From: an uncultured Prevotellaceae bacterium
GTDB taxonomy: Bacteria; Bacteroidota; Bacteroidia; Bacteroidales; Bacteroidaceae
Assembly (NCBI GenBank): GCA_902776475.1
Contig: CACYQD010000002.1
Coordinates: 62,001-126,000, forward strand
Reading direction: 5' to 3'
DNA length: 64,000 nucleotides
This document shows, one piece after another, positions 8,170-16,644 of this stretch; position 1 is the stretch's first letter; each line of letters starts with the position of its first letter. The notes below the pieces were generated by a model. The model ran no database searches. It was not told where the DNA came from and saw only the letters and a list, made by a program, of their open reading frames with translations. Made by a program: the position numbers and the translations under genes.

Positions 8170-10002
8170 ATGACCGACCTCTTCAACTACCACCGCCGCA
8201 CCGCCTCCACGACCCGGGTGGGTGACAAGCCCATGGGCACCGGATACCCCATCCGCGTGCAGTCGATGGCCACGGTATCGACCAACGACACCGAGGGATG
8301 CGTGGCCCAAGCCCGCCGCATCATCGACGCCGGAGGCGAATATGTGAGATTCACCACACAAGGCAAGCGGGAGGCGGAGAACATGCGCAACATCAACGCC
8401 GGACTGCGCTCCGAGGGCATCACCACGCCGCTGGTGGCCGACGTCCACTTCAATGCCAAGGTGGCTGAGGTGGCCGCCCTCTACTGCGAAAAGGTGCGCA
8501 TCAACCCCGGCAACTATGTCGATCCGGCCCGCACCTTTAAGCACCTCGAATATTCCGACGAGGAATATGCCCAGGAACTGCTGAAAATCGAAGACCGTCT
8601 CTTGCCACTTCTTCAGATCTGCCGCGAGCACCACACCGCCCTGCGCATCGGCGTCAACCACGGTTCTCTCTCCGACCGCATCATGTCGCGCTACGGCGAC
8701 ACACCAGAAGGCATCGTCGAGAGTTGCATGGAATTTCTCAGGATCTGCAAGCGTGAGCACTTCGACGACGTGGTCATCTCCATCAAGGCTTCCAACACCG
8801 TGGTGATGGTGCGGTCGATGCGACTGCTCATCGATCAGATGGACAAGGAAGACATGCACTACCCGCTGCATCTCGGCGTGACCGAGGCCGGCGAGGGTGA
8901 AGACGGACGTATCAAGAGCGCCGTGGGCATCGGTGCCCTGCTCGCCGACGGCATCGGCGACACCATCCGCGTGTCGCTCAGCGAAGAACCTGAGTGCGAG
9001 ATTCCCGTGGCGCGCCATCTCGTCGATTATGTCACCCGCCGCGAGAGTCATCCCCTGATACCGGGCAAGGTTTTTGAGGGTTTCGACTACCTGAGACCCG
9101 AGCGTCGCCCCACGGTCGCCGTGGAGAACATCGGCGGCACGCAGGTGCCCGTCGTCATCATCAACGGCACCGGGAAAGAGACCTTTGAGGGAGACCTGCG
9201 CCCCGACTTCATCTATACGGGCAGTCAAGTGCCGGAGACGACCGACGGAGAACAGCGGTATATCGTCGATTTCAACGTCTATGACGGCAGGCCCGGCACC
9301 TGTCCCATCTTCCCCTACAATGCGATGCCGTGGATCGGCAGCGTCGAGGCACCGCTGAAGTTCCTCGTCCTGCCCTACGGGACACCGATGGAGGAATACC
9401 AGGCTTGCCTGAAGGTGCATCCGGAAGTAGTGGTAGTCAGCGTGAGCCGCCATGCCAACCGGTTGGGCGAGCAACGCGCGCTGGTGCATGAGATGATGTC
9501 TGCCGGACTTGAAAACCCTGTGGTCTTCTGTCAGGCATATACCCATACGAAGGAAGAGAAAGGAGATTTGCAGATTGAGGCCGCAGCCGACATGGGTGCG
9601 CTGATGATCGACGGACTCACCGACGGTCTGTGGCTGATGAACGAAGGAGACATCACTGCGGGCGACCTGGCCGCCACCGCCTTCGGCATCCTGCAGGCCG
9701 CCCGTCTGCGCACCAGCAAGACCGAATACATCAGTTGTCCGGGATGCGGCCGCACGCTCTACGACCTGCAATCCACCATCGCCCGCATCAAGGAAGCCAC
9801 CCGCCACTTGAAAGGGCTCAAGATCGGCATCATGGGCTGCATCGTCAATGGTCCCGGTGAGATGGCCGACGCCGACTATGGATATGTGGGGGCTGGTCCA
9901 GGCAAGATCTCCCTCTACCGGAATAAAGTATGCGTGGAAAAGAACATTCCTGAGGAAGAGGCGGTGGCCAAACTGCTCCACCTCATTGAACAAGACCAGT
10001 AG
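8170..10002 (+). CDS. ispG: 4-hydroxy-3-methylbut-2-en-1-yl diphosphate synthase (long form)
   Basis: Iron-sulfur enzyme of the MEP isoprenoid pathway, converting MEcPP to HMBPP. The 610-residue protein is of the long form with an inserted central domain seen in Bacteroidetes, Chlamydiae and plants, rather than the roughly 370 residues of E. coli. The 4Fe-4S ligands are visible in the C-terminal domain: CPGC at about 524-527 and the cysteine of IMGCIVNGPGE at about 557. The TIM-barrel domain occupies the N-terminal part. ATG 8170 follows the purE stop by one base and gives the normal N-terminus; the frame stays open further upstream inside purE, which is not used. Confidence 0.96.
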   Translation: MTDLFNYHRRTASTTRVGDKPMGTGYPIRVQSMATVSTNDTEGCVAQARRIIDAGGEYVRFTTQGKREAENMRNINAGLRSEGITTPLVADVHFNAKVAEVAALYCEKVRINPGNYVDPARTFKHLEYSDEEYAQELLKIEDRLLPLLQICREHHTALRIGVNHGSLSDRIMSRYGDTPEGIVESCMEFLRICKREHFDDVVISIKASNTVVMVRSMRLLIDQMDKEDMHYPLHLGVTEAGEGEDGRIKSAVGIGALLADGIGDTIRVSLSEEPECEIPVARHLVDYVTRRESHPLIPGKVFEGFDYLRPERRPTVAVENIGGTQVPVVIINGTGKETFEGDLRPDFIYTGSQVPETTDGEQRYIVDFNVYDGRPGTCPIFPYNAMPWIGSVEAPLKFLVLPYGTPMEEYQACLKVHPEVVVVSVSRHANRLGEQRALVHEMMSAGLENPVVFCQAYTHTKEEKGDLQIEAAADMGALMIDGLTDGLWLMNEGDITAGDLAATAFGILQAARLRTSKTEYISCPGCGRTLYDLQSTIARIKEATRHLKGLKIGIMGCIVNGPGEMADADYGYVGAGPGKISLYRNKVCVEKNIPEEEAVAKLLHLIEQDQ

Positions 10003-10032
10003 AGACGCCACAGCGGGGTGTCGCAAAAAAAA

Positions 10033-10067
10033 TAGAGACGCCACACTGTGACGTCTCTACTTTTTTT
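10033..10067. terminator. Shared bidirectional terminator between ispG and rubredoxin
   Basis: Palindrome TAGAGACG...CGTCTCTA (10033-10059) with an inner CAC/GTG stem, T-tract to the right and A-tract to the left, so it can end transcripts from both converging genes. A second, decayed half-copy lies just before it at 10000-10026, beginning at the ispG stop codon. Confidence 0.7.
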
Positions 10068-10224
10068 ATTCCTCGGGGCTGAAATCCTCTTTGCCAACGC
10101 CGCAGATGGGGCATACCCAATCCTCGGGGAGGTCTTCAAATGCAGTACCCGGCTCAATGCCGTTGTCGGGATCACCCACAGCGGGATCATACACATACCC
10201 GCAAGTGTCACATACGTAGTTCAT
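10066..10224 (-). CDS. Rubredoxin
   Basis: Small electron-transfer protein of 52 residues, read on the minus strand from the ATG at 10224 ([20 protein letters not shown]...). Both iron-binding CxxCG knuckles are present, CDTCG at residues 5-9 and CPICG at 38-42, with the usual aromatic and acidic surface residues between; length matches the 52-54 residue family norm. Rubredoxins carry one iron coordinated by four cysteines and serve in oxidative stress defence of anaerobes. It lies 31 bases downstream of the GT9 gene on the same strand and ends in the bidirectional terminator. Confidence 0.95.
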   Translation of the reverse strand: MNYVCDTCGYVYDPAVGDPDNGIEPGTAFEDLPEDWVCPICGVGKEDFSPEE

Positions 10225-10255
10225 GTTCTTTTGTTTTAGATGTTAATAATATCGT

Positions 10256-11320
10256 TCAACGTTTATTCTTTTGGTCGAGCACCAGCTCCACCTTATTGAT
10301 AATCATTTCCGGCGTGATGCCGTTCATGCATGCCATGTCGCCACGATAGCAGGGCTTGTTGCCAAACACGCTGCACGGACGGCAAGGCAGACTCAACTGC
10401 ACCATCGTGTCCTCTCCCTGGCGCCATCCCGCGAAGCCCGCATAAGGATGCGTTGCTCCCCAGACACTCACCACCGGCACATCCACCGCCGAGGCCAGAT
10501 GCATGTTGGCGCTGTCCATCGAGAGCATCACATCGAGATGGCTGATCAGAATCAGTTCCTCTGCCAACCCATTGAGCATGGAGGGCACATTGATGCAACG
10601 GGGATAACGCTCGCACCACTGGTCGAGCACCTTGCGCTCCCGTCGCCCTGCACCAAAGAGGAAAATCCGGGCGTTGGGATGCATCCCGAGCAACCGATCG
10701 ACCACCACCTCCAGTTTCTCCAGGGGATAAACCTTGCCCTGATGGGCGGCGAAAGGTGCTACGCCGATCCACTGCTGAAACGTCTTTTTCTCCTGCAGTT
10801 CACGCGGTCCGAGCAACCGGAGGTTGCCCCCCGTCACCGGGAAAATCGACTTGAACTCCAGTTTGATGGGATAGCCCAACTGCGCCAGCACGTCAGCATA
10901 GTTCTGAAAAGAAGTAGGCTGCTGCACCAGGCGCTTGTTGTCCTTAGCCACCAGGCGCCGTTTTCCCGAACGGTGCTTGTCGATGTGCGCCACCTGATAG
11001 CGGTCGATGCTGAACCGCATACGGAGGTATTTCGTGCGGAGCACCCCGTGCATGTCGGCGATGGCGGTGAAATGCTTTGCCTTCAGCCTCCTGTAGAGGG
11101 CGTTCAGTCCGGGAAGTCCCTTATACTCCTTGTTGACGTCGGCATCCATGAATCCCACGTTGGGGGCGAGACCATCGAACAATGGTCTTGCCTGTGCCCT
11201 GCTGAGCACGGTCACCCGCAGGTCAGGATATTGTGTGGCAAGTGAGTGGACCACAGGCACCAGCATGGCGATGTCGCCCAGAGCAGAAAGCCGGATGATC
11301 AGGATATGGGGGTTTCTCAT
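10256..11320 (-). CDS. Heptosyltransferase-like glycosyltransferase, GT9 family
   Basis: A 354-residue protein of the ADP-heptose:LPS heptosyltransferase superfamily, acting at the inner face of the inner membrane in lipopolysaccharide core or surface glycan assembly. The N-terminus MRNPHILIIRLSALGDIAML is the typical GT9 start, with the RLSALGD loop. In the C-terminal half, PFAAHQGKVYPLEKLEVVV and LISHLDVMLSMDSANMHLAS, followed by VSVWGATHP, match the nucleotide-sugar binding fold. The exact sugar donor is not readable from sequence. It is 22 bases downstream of the DUF4254 gene, a pairing that suggests a joint role in surface glycan synthesis. Confidence 0.88.
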   Translation of the reverse strand: MRNPHILIIRLSALGDIAMLVPVVHSLATQYPDLRVTVLSRAQARPLFDGLAPNVGFMDADVNKEYKGLPGLNALYRRLKAKHFTAIADMHGVLRTKYLRMRFSIDRYQVAHIDKHRSGKRRLVAKDNKRLVQQPTSFQNYADVLAQLGYPIKLEFKSIFPVTGGNLRLLGPRELQEKKTFQQWIGVAPFAAHQGKVYPLEKLEVVVDRLLGMHPNARIFLFGAGRRERKVLDQWCERYPRCINVPSMLNGLAEELILISHLDVMLSMDSANMHLASAVDVPVVSVWGATHPYAGFAGWRQGEDTMVQLSLPCRPCSVFGNKPCYRGDMACMNGITPEMIINKVELVLDQKNKR

Positions 11321-11342
11321 GAAAATTCTATTTCATCAAAGG

Positions 11343-11948
11343 TCAACCTTTCTTGTAGAGCACAGGATTGGTTGAAGGGTCATTATACATCTTCATTTGC
11401 CGGTAGGTCTTCATGTATTTCCTCCCAGAGGCGATGTCGTCGAGCAGTTGGTCGATGGCCGTGGAGAGGTCGCGCTGCTGTTCCAGCAGCACCGCAAGTT
11501 TCGACCGGCATCGCTCGCGGTGAGCCTCGTCAGCATCCACACGCTCCACCTGTTCCTTCATGTGGTAGATCTTGAGGGCGAGGATGGAGAGGCGGTCGAT
11601 GGCCCACGCCGGACTCTCGGTATTGATGCGGGCATCAGGCTGTACGTTGACATCGCTGTACTGATGCAGGAAATAGGAATCGATCTGTTCGACGAGGTCC
11701 GTGCGGTCTTGGTTGCTGCGGTCGATGCGCCGCTTGAGCGACAGTGCATCCAATGGGTTGATATGAGGATCACGGATCAGGTCCTCCAAGTGCCACTGCA
11801 CGGTGTCGATCCAGCATTTGAGATAAAGTCTGTTCTCCAAAGACTCCCGGTCGTAGGGATTATTGATTGGTGTATCGACATCATCCTTGATGTGGTAGTC
11901 GAGGATGGCCTTATTAAACACTTTGTTGTAGTCTTCCGTGTTTGACAT
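11343..11948 (-). CDS. DUF4254 domain-containing protein
   Basis: A 201-residue alpha-helical, charged protein without signal peptide or membrane segment, recognised as the Bacteroidetes DUF4254 family (IDTVQWHLEDLIRDPHINP, DALSLKRRIDRSNQDRTDLVE). Its function is not established; it is first in a minus-strand unit with the GT9 glycosyltransferase and rubredoxin, which suggests a link to LPS glycan assembly. A good promoter lies at 11980-12011. Confidence 0.85.
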   Translation of the reverse strand: MSNTEDYNKVFNKAILDYHIKDDVDTPINNPYDRESLENRLYLKCWIDTVQWHLEDLIRDPHINPLDALSLKRRIDRSNQDRTDLVEQIDSYFLHQYSDVNVQPDARINTESPAWAIDRLSILALKIYHMKEQVERVDADEAHRERCRSKLAVLLEQQRDLSTAIDQLLDDIASGRKYMKTYRQMKMYNDPSTNPVLYKKG

Positions 11949-11979
11949 ATTATCGAAATTTGGGTTGATATCAGTCTTG

Positions 11980-12011
11980 CAAATATAGCAAATAATAGAA
12001 TATACCGCAAA
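11980..12011 (-). promoter_or_regulatory. Promoter of the DUF4254-GT9-rubredoxin unit
   Basis: On the minus strand, TTTG (12008-12011), 20 bases, then TATATTTG (11980-11987), a perfect fit to the Bacteroidetes promoter consensus, 31 bases ahead of the start codon at 11948. Confidence 0.75.
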
Positions 12012-12099
12012 TTATTGACCGTATTTTTTACGATTGGCGGTTTTTTTTGCACACTTGGGGGTGGTTTGTGCAAGACTTATCGCTTTTTTTACCAAAATA

Positions 12100-12131
12100 T
12101 TTGCACACATAAATAAAAATTCGCACCTTTG
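12100..12131 (+). promoter_or_regulatory. Promoter of acpP-fabF-rnc
   Basis: A -33 TTTG (12100-12103) and a 20-base spacer lead to CACCTTTG (12124-12131), which matches TAnnTTTG except for the first base. It lies about 50 bases before the acpP ATG. TTGCACA motifs occur here and as an inverted pair at 12047-12053 and 12067-12073. Confidence 0.6.
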
Positions 12132-12183
12132 CACCCGAATTTCAAATGAAGATCATTTATAAACATTTTAAAATTAAAGTATT

Positions 12184-12426
12184 ATGTCAGAAATCGAGAA
12201 ACAAGTCAGGGATATTATTGTTGACAAACTTTGCGTAAACGAGAGCGAGATCAAGCTCGAGTCCAGTTTCCAGAACGACCTTGGCGCCGATTCTTTGGAC
12301 ACCGTGGAGTTGATCATGGAGTTCGAGCGTGTATTCGAGGTATCCATTCCCGATGACAAGGCTGAGAAGATTGCCACCGTGGGAGATGCCATCAAATACA
12401 TCGAGGACAACCTCAACAAGAATTGA
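12184..12426 (+). CDS. acpP: Acyl carrier protein
   Basis: 80-residue acidic carrier of growing acyl chains in type II fatty acid synthesis. The phosphopantetheine attachment serine lies in the [12 protein letters not shown] signature (serine at about residue 38), converted by holo-ACP synthase. Helical layout and length match the family. It is directly upstream of fabF and rnc, the usual grouping. A long hairpin between acpP and fabF (12444-12499) could allow acpP to be expressed in excess over the downstream genes. Confidence 0.98.
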   Translation: MSEIEKQVRDIIVDKLCVNESEIKLESSFQNDLGADSLDTVELIMEFERVFEVSIPDDKAEKIATVGDAIKYIEDNLNKN

Positions 12427-12443
12427 TTCCTTCGATTCAACTG

Positions 12444-12499
12444 ATTTATGGTTTATAGTCATCGGCACGTGTTTTCGTCCGATGCTATAAACCATAAAT
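12444..12499 (+). terminator. Long intercistronic hairpin between acpP and fabF
   Basis: Left arm 12444-12465 pairs with right arm 12479-12499 through about 21 base pairs with a single bulged T. There is no T-tract immediately after it, so it may be a partial terminator, an RNase processing site or an mRNA-stabilising structure rather than a strong terminator. Confidence 0.6.
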
Positions 12500-12537
12500 T
12501 TAATTCCTAATTATCATTCATTTTTCAATTATTATAA

Positions 12538-13800
12538 ATGGAACTGAAAAGAGTTGTCGTAACCGGACTTGGTGCAGTCACCCCCGTAGGCAATACCGTA
12601 GAGGAAACATGGAACAACCTGATTGCCGGCAAGAGCGGAGCAGCTGATATCACATTGTTTGATTCGACAAAATTCAAGACACATTTCGCTTGTGAGGTGA
12701 AAAACCTCAACATCACCGACTATATTGACGGCAAGGAAGCCCGTAAGATGGACCGCTACACCCAATTTGCCATGGTCTCCGCCATCCAGGCTGTCCGCGA
12801 CAGCGGCATGAACCTGGAGACTGTTGACAAGGACCGCATCGGTGTGATTTTCGGTGTGGGAATCGGTGGCATCAACACCTTCCAGTCGGAAGTGGGCTAC
12901 TATGCTCAGCATGAGGCAGACGGTCCCAAGTTCAGTCCTTTCTTCATCCCCAAGATGATCGCTGACATCGCCGCCGGCCATATCTCCATCCATTTCGGAT
13001 TCCATGGTCCCAACTACACCACCACGTCAGCCTGTGCCTCGTCAAGCAACGCCCTGGCCGATGCCTTCAACATCATCCGCCTCGGCAAGGCCAACGCCAT
13101 CGTCGCCGGTGGCGCCGAGAGTGCCATCTGCGCCTGCGGTGTGGGAGGATTCAACGCCATGAAGGCCCTCTCCACCCGTAACGACGAACCGGCCCGCGCC
13201 TCCCGTCCGTTCAGCAAGAGCCGCGACGGTTTTGTGATGGCAGAAGGTGCCGGTTGCATCATCCTTGAGGAATTGGAGCACGCCAAGGCCCGTGGAGCCA
13301 AGATCTATGCCGAGATGGTGGGTGAGGGCATGAGTGCCGACGCCTATCACATCACCGCCTCCCACCCGGAGGGTCTGGGAGCCAAACTGGTGATGGAGAA
13401 TGCACTCCGGGATGCTGGTCTGCAACCCGAGGACATCGACTACATCAACGTGCACGGCACATCCACCCACGTGGGTGACATCTCCGAGGCCAAGGCCATC
13501 AAGGATGTGTTCGGCGAGTCTGCTTTCAAGCTCAACATCAGCAGCTCCAAGTCAATGACGGGTCACCTGTTGGGTGCCGCCGGTGCTGTGGAGGCCATGA
13601 TCACACTGCTGGCCGTCAAGAACGACATCGTACCTCCCACTATCAACCATGATGAGGATGACAAGGACGAAGAGATAGACTACAACCTGAATTTCACATT
13701 CAACAAGGCACAGAAGCGCACCGTGAGGGCCGCCCTGAGCAACACCTTTGGTTTCGGCGGGCACAACGCCTGTGTCGTTTTCAAGAAATATGCTGAGTAA
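12538..13800 (+). CDS. fabF: Beta-ketoacyl-ACP synthase II
   Basis: Condensing enzyme elongating acyl-ACP with malonyl-ACP. The 420-residue protein shows the catalytic triad: cysteine in TTSACASSSNA (C166), histidine in HGTSTHVGD, and histidine in SSKSMTGHLLGAAGA. The N-terminus KRVVVTGLGAVTPVGNT is the family signature. The C-terminal NTFGFGGHNACVVFK is the usual end. Its last 11 bases overlap the start of rnc, implying translational coupling. Confidence 0.98.
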   Translation: MELKRVVVTGLGAVTPVGNTVEETWNNLIAGKSGAADITLFDSTKFKTHFACEVKNLNITDYIDGKEARKMDRYTQFAMVSAIQAVRDSGMNLETVDKDRIGVIFGVGIGGINTFQSEVGYYAQHEADGPKFSPFFIPKMIADIAAGHISIHFGFHGPNYTTTSACASSSNALADAFNIIRLGKANAIVAGGAESAICACGVGGFNAMKALSTRNDEPARASRPFSKSRDGFVMAEGAGCIILEELEHAKARGAKIYAEMVGEGMSADAYHITASHPEGLGAKLVMENALRDAGLQPEDIDYINVHGTSTHVGDISEAKAIKDVFGESAFKLNISSSKSMTGHLLGAAGAVEAMITLLAVKNDIVPPTINHDEDDKDEEIDYNLNFTFNKAQKRTVRAALSNTFGFGGHNACVVFKKYAE

Positions 13801-14830
13801 TCTCATTGACAGGATAAGGCTCCCTTTCCGCAAGGACAAGGAGCTTTATTCGTCTCTGTACAACATCCTGGGGTTTTATCCCAAAGACATCAAATACTAC
13901 AAGCAGGCATTGATGCACAAGAGCATCATGCACCGCGAGAAGGGGAAACCCATCAACAACGAGCGGCTTGAGTTCCTCGGCGACGCCATTCTCGACGCCG
14001 TCGTGGGCGATATCGTGTACCAGCATTTCGAGGGAAAGCGCGAGGGGTTTCTCACCAACACCAGGAGCAAACTGGTGCAACGTGAGACACTCAACAAACT
14101 GGCCCGTGAACTGGGCATCACCAACCTCATCATGTCGTCGGGCAACTCCATGTCGCACAACAGCTACATGGGCGGCAATGCCTTTGAGGCCCTCGTGGGA
14201 GCCATCTATCTCGATCGCGGATATGATGCCTGCATGCGCTTCATGCGCCAGCGCATCCTCGGCCATTTCATCAATATCGACAAAGTGGCCTACAAGGAAG
14301 TCAATTTCAAGAGCAAGCTCATAGAATGGAGTCAGAAAAACCGCGTCGATGTGCAGTTCAAGCTCCTGGAACAGAAAAAGGACGACAATGGCAGTCCGAT
14401 GTTCCACTACCAGGTGATCATCGAAGGCATTGAGGGCGGCAAGGGCCGCGGCTACTCCAAGAAGGAAAGCCAGCAGACCGCCTCGAAGTTGACGCTGGAG
14501 CGCCTGCGCCGCGAACCTCAGTACATCGATGCCATCTTCGCCGCCAAAGCCAACCGCACCAAGATGGAAGAGATGCCTGTGCAGACCGTTCCTGACACCG
14601 AACAGAAAGAGGACTTCATCATCATTCAGGAAACAGAGGAACAAGTCACGAAGCCCCAACCCGCTCCCAAAAAGAACAACCGCAAAACCAACAACCAACC
14701 TTCACAAGCCTCAAAGAAAATCGAGGAAGAACTGGATGGTCTTGACCTGAGCGACATCACCGCCAATCCTGCGGAGGCCTCCAAGGAGGACATCATCGCA
14801 GCAGCGGAGGAAGCCGCTTTCGCCGAGTGA
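13790..14830 (+). CDS. rnc: Ribonuclease III with long C-terminal extension
   Basis: Double-strand-specific endoribonuclease for rRNA and mRNA processing. Of 346 residues, the first 240 or so are the conserved enzyme: RNase III domain with the signature NNERLEFLGDAILD (about 56-69) including the metal-binding acidic residues, then a double-stranded RNA-binding domain (about 165-240, with the GKGRGYSKKESQQTASK motif). Beyond it comes a tail of about 100 residues that is low-complexity and rich in Glu, Lys, Gln and Asn (KPQPAPKKNNRKTNNQ). Start 13790 lies inside fabF and gives MLSNLIDRIRLPF; an earlier in-frame GTG/ATG would only add fabF-overlapping sequence. Confidence 0.95.
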   Translation: MLSNLIDRIRLPFRKDKELYSSLYNILGFYPKDIKYYKQALMHKSIMHREKGKPINNERLEFLGDAILDAVVGDIVYQHFEGKREGFLTNTRSKLVQRETLNKLARELGITNLIMSSGNSMSHNSYMGGNAFEALVGAIYLDRGYDACMRFMRQRILGHFINIDKVAYKEVNFKSKLIEWSQKNRVDVQFKLLEQKKDDNGSPMFHYQVIIEGIEGGKGRGYSKKESQQTASKLTLERLRREPQYIDAIFAAKANRTKMEEMPVQTVPDTEQKEDFIIIQETEEQVTKPQPAPKKNNRKTNNQPSQASKKIEEELDGLDLSDITANPAEASKEDIIAAAEEAAFAE

Positions 14831-14867
14831 CACCAGAACTCCTCTCACTAAGAATCACACACCATTC

Positions 14868-14892
14868 AAAAAGCCCCGTCCCGGGGCTTTTT
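14868..14892 (+). terminator. Rho-independent terminator after rnc
   Basis: Perfect stem AAAAAGCCCCG / CGGGGCTTTTT around a three-base loop, a textbook intrinsic terminator that is A/T symmetric and so may work in both directions. The remaining part of the gap (14893-15135) holds the candidate promoter at 15037 and nothing else I recognise. Confidence 0.9.
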
Positions 14893-15036
14893 GCGTATGG
14901 TTGGATGCTTGCTGCTGAGGATACCCCGCACTCCTCGTGGCACTGTTGGCCGGCCTTGAGGTTCTTAAATCCGGACAAATCACACAACATAACTATTAAA
15001 AATAGTAAAAAGGGAGACTATTACAAAAGTTTGGAC

Positions 15037-15044
15037 TAATTTTG
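15037..15044 (+). promoter_or_regulatory. Candidate -7 element for the GH3-ArnT operon
   Basis: TAATTTTG matches TAnnTTTG and lies about 90 bases upstream of the first ATG; no clear -33 TTG at the right distance. Confidence 0.5.
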
Positions 15045-15135
15045 CACACAATGCGGAATAGGCTGCAGACGCAGCCCTCCCCGAGACGGATCCGCCAAGA
15101 CCATTGGTGGACAAAACAGACACAGACAATCAATC

Positions 15136-16644
15136 ATGGGCATAACATCCATAGCCAGAAGAATATTCCTTGCGCGACAGAAAGAACTCGAGCGCCACTA
15201 CTATGATGCCGCATCCATGCAGCAGGAGGTCATGCGACGCCTGCTCGACAGGGCCAAGGACACCGAATACGGTATCCGGCATCTCTTCAACATCACCAAA
15301 AACTACGACGACTTCTCCCATAACATCCCCCTCAACACCTACGAGGAACTGAAGGGCGACATCGACCGCATGCGCCACGGTGAGGAAAACGTGCTCTGGC
15401 CAGGCCGTGTGAGATGGTACGCCAAGTCATCCGGCACGACCAACGACAAGAGCAAGTTCATCCCGGTGAGCAGCGAAGGACTGCAACACATCCATTACGC
15501 CGGCGGCTTCGACGCCATGGCCATCTATCTGCGCAACAACCCCCAAAGCCGTATCTTTGACGGTAAGTCGCTGATCCTCGGCGGCAGCCACGCTCCCAAC
15601 TACGAGGCCAGCGACAGTCTGGTGGGTGACCTCAGCGCCATCCTCATCCAAAACATCAACCCGCTGGCCAACCTGTTCAGGGTGCCCAAGAAAAAAACCG
15701 CCCTGCTCTCCGACTTCGAGGTGAAGCGCGACCGCATCGCCCGCGAGACCATCGGCAAGAACGTCACCAACCTCTCCGGAGTGCCCTCCTGGATGCTCTC
15801 CGTGCTCACCCGCGTGCTGGAAATATCCGGCAAAAGCACCATCGACGAGGTGTGGCCCAACCTTGAAGTGTTCTTCCACGGTGGAGTGGCCTTCACGCCC
15901 TACCATCCTCAGTACAAGGAGATCATCCCCTCTGACAAGATGCACTACATGGAGACCTACAACGCCAGCGAGGGATTCTTCGGACTGCAGGACGACCCCG
16001 CTGACAACACCATGCTCCTCATGCTCGACTACGACATCTTCTACGAGTTCATCCCCATGGAGGACATCGAGAAAGAAAACCCCAGGGTCATACCCCTTGT
16101 CGATGTCGAACTGGGCAAGAACTACGCCATGGTCATCTCCACCTCCTGTGGACTGTGGAGGTATATCATCGGCGACACCATCTCCTTTACCTCCCGCGAC
16201 CCCTACAAATTCATCATCACCGGCCGCACCAAGCATTTCATCAACGCCTTCGGCGAGGAACTCATCGTCGATAATGCCGAGAAAGGCCTGGAATACGCCT
16301 GTCAGCAGACTGGAGCCGAAGTGCTGGAATACACCGCCGCCCCCGTCTTCATGGACAACCATGCCAAATGCCGCCATCAGTGGTTGATCGAGTTTACCAA
16401 ACAACCCGATGACCTCTCCCGCTTCGCCGACATCCTCGACCGCAAGTTGCAGGAAATCAACTCCGACTATGAGGCCAAGCGCTACAAGGACATCACCCTG
16501 CAGCACCTGGAGGTTTTCTCCGCCCGCCATGACCTCTTCAACGACTGGCTCAAGTCCAGGGGAAAACTCGGCGGCCAGCACAAAGTGCCCCGGCTGTCCA
16601 ACAACCGCCGGATCATCGATGAACTCCTTGAGATGAACAAATGA
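15136..16644 (+). CDS. GH3 auxin-responsive promoter family (acyl-adenylating) protein
   Basis: A 502-residue member of the GH3 branch of the ANL (adenylate-forming) superfamily; plant members conjugate amino acids to jasmonate or auxin through an acyl-adenylate. The phosphate-binding loop SSGTTNDKSKFIP is near residue 98, the adenine-pocket stretch YNASEGFFGLQ near 275, and the hinge region IIGDTISFTSRDPYKFIITGRTKHF near 340-365. The substrate of Bacteroidetes homologues is unknown to me. No signal peptide: cytoplasmic. First of four tightly packed genes; its stop overlaps the next start (ATGA). Confidence 0.88.
   Translation: MGITSIARRIFLARQKELERHYYDAASMQQEVMRRLLDRAKDTEYGIRHLFNITKNYDDFSHNIPLNTYEELKGDIDRMRHGEENVLWPGRVRWYAKSSGTTNDKSKFIPVSSEGLQHIHYAGGFDAMAIYLRNNPQSRIFDGKSLILGGSHAPNYEASDSLVGDLSAILIQNINPLANLFRVPKKKTALLSDFEVKRDRIARETIGKNVTNLSGVPSWMLSVLTRVLEISGKSTIDEVWPNLEVFFHGGVAFTPYHPQYKEIIPSDKMHYMETYNASEGFFGLQDDPADNTMLLMLDYDIFYEFIPMEDIEKENPRVIPLVDVELGKNYAMVISTSCGLWRYIIGDTISFTSRDPYKFIITGRTKHFINAFGEELIVDNAEKGLEYACQQTGAEVLEYTAAPVFMDNHAKCRHQWLIEFTKQPDDLSRFADILDRKLQEINSDYEAKRYKDITLQHLEVFSARHDLFNDWLKSRGKLGGQHKVPRLSNNRRIIDELLEMNK

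Noticed and set aside
8140-10044. 634-residue minus-strand frame across ispG
   Set aside because: Same mirror effect; ispG motifs on the plus strand are decisive.
13460-13480. parS site in fabF
   Set aside because: CCCACGTGGG shares only the CACGTG core; the outer TGTTT and AAACA arms are missing.
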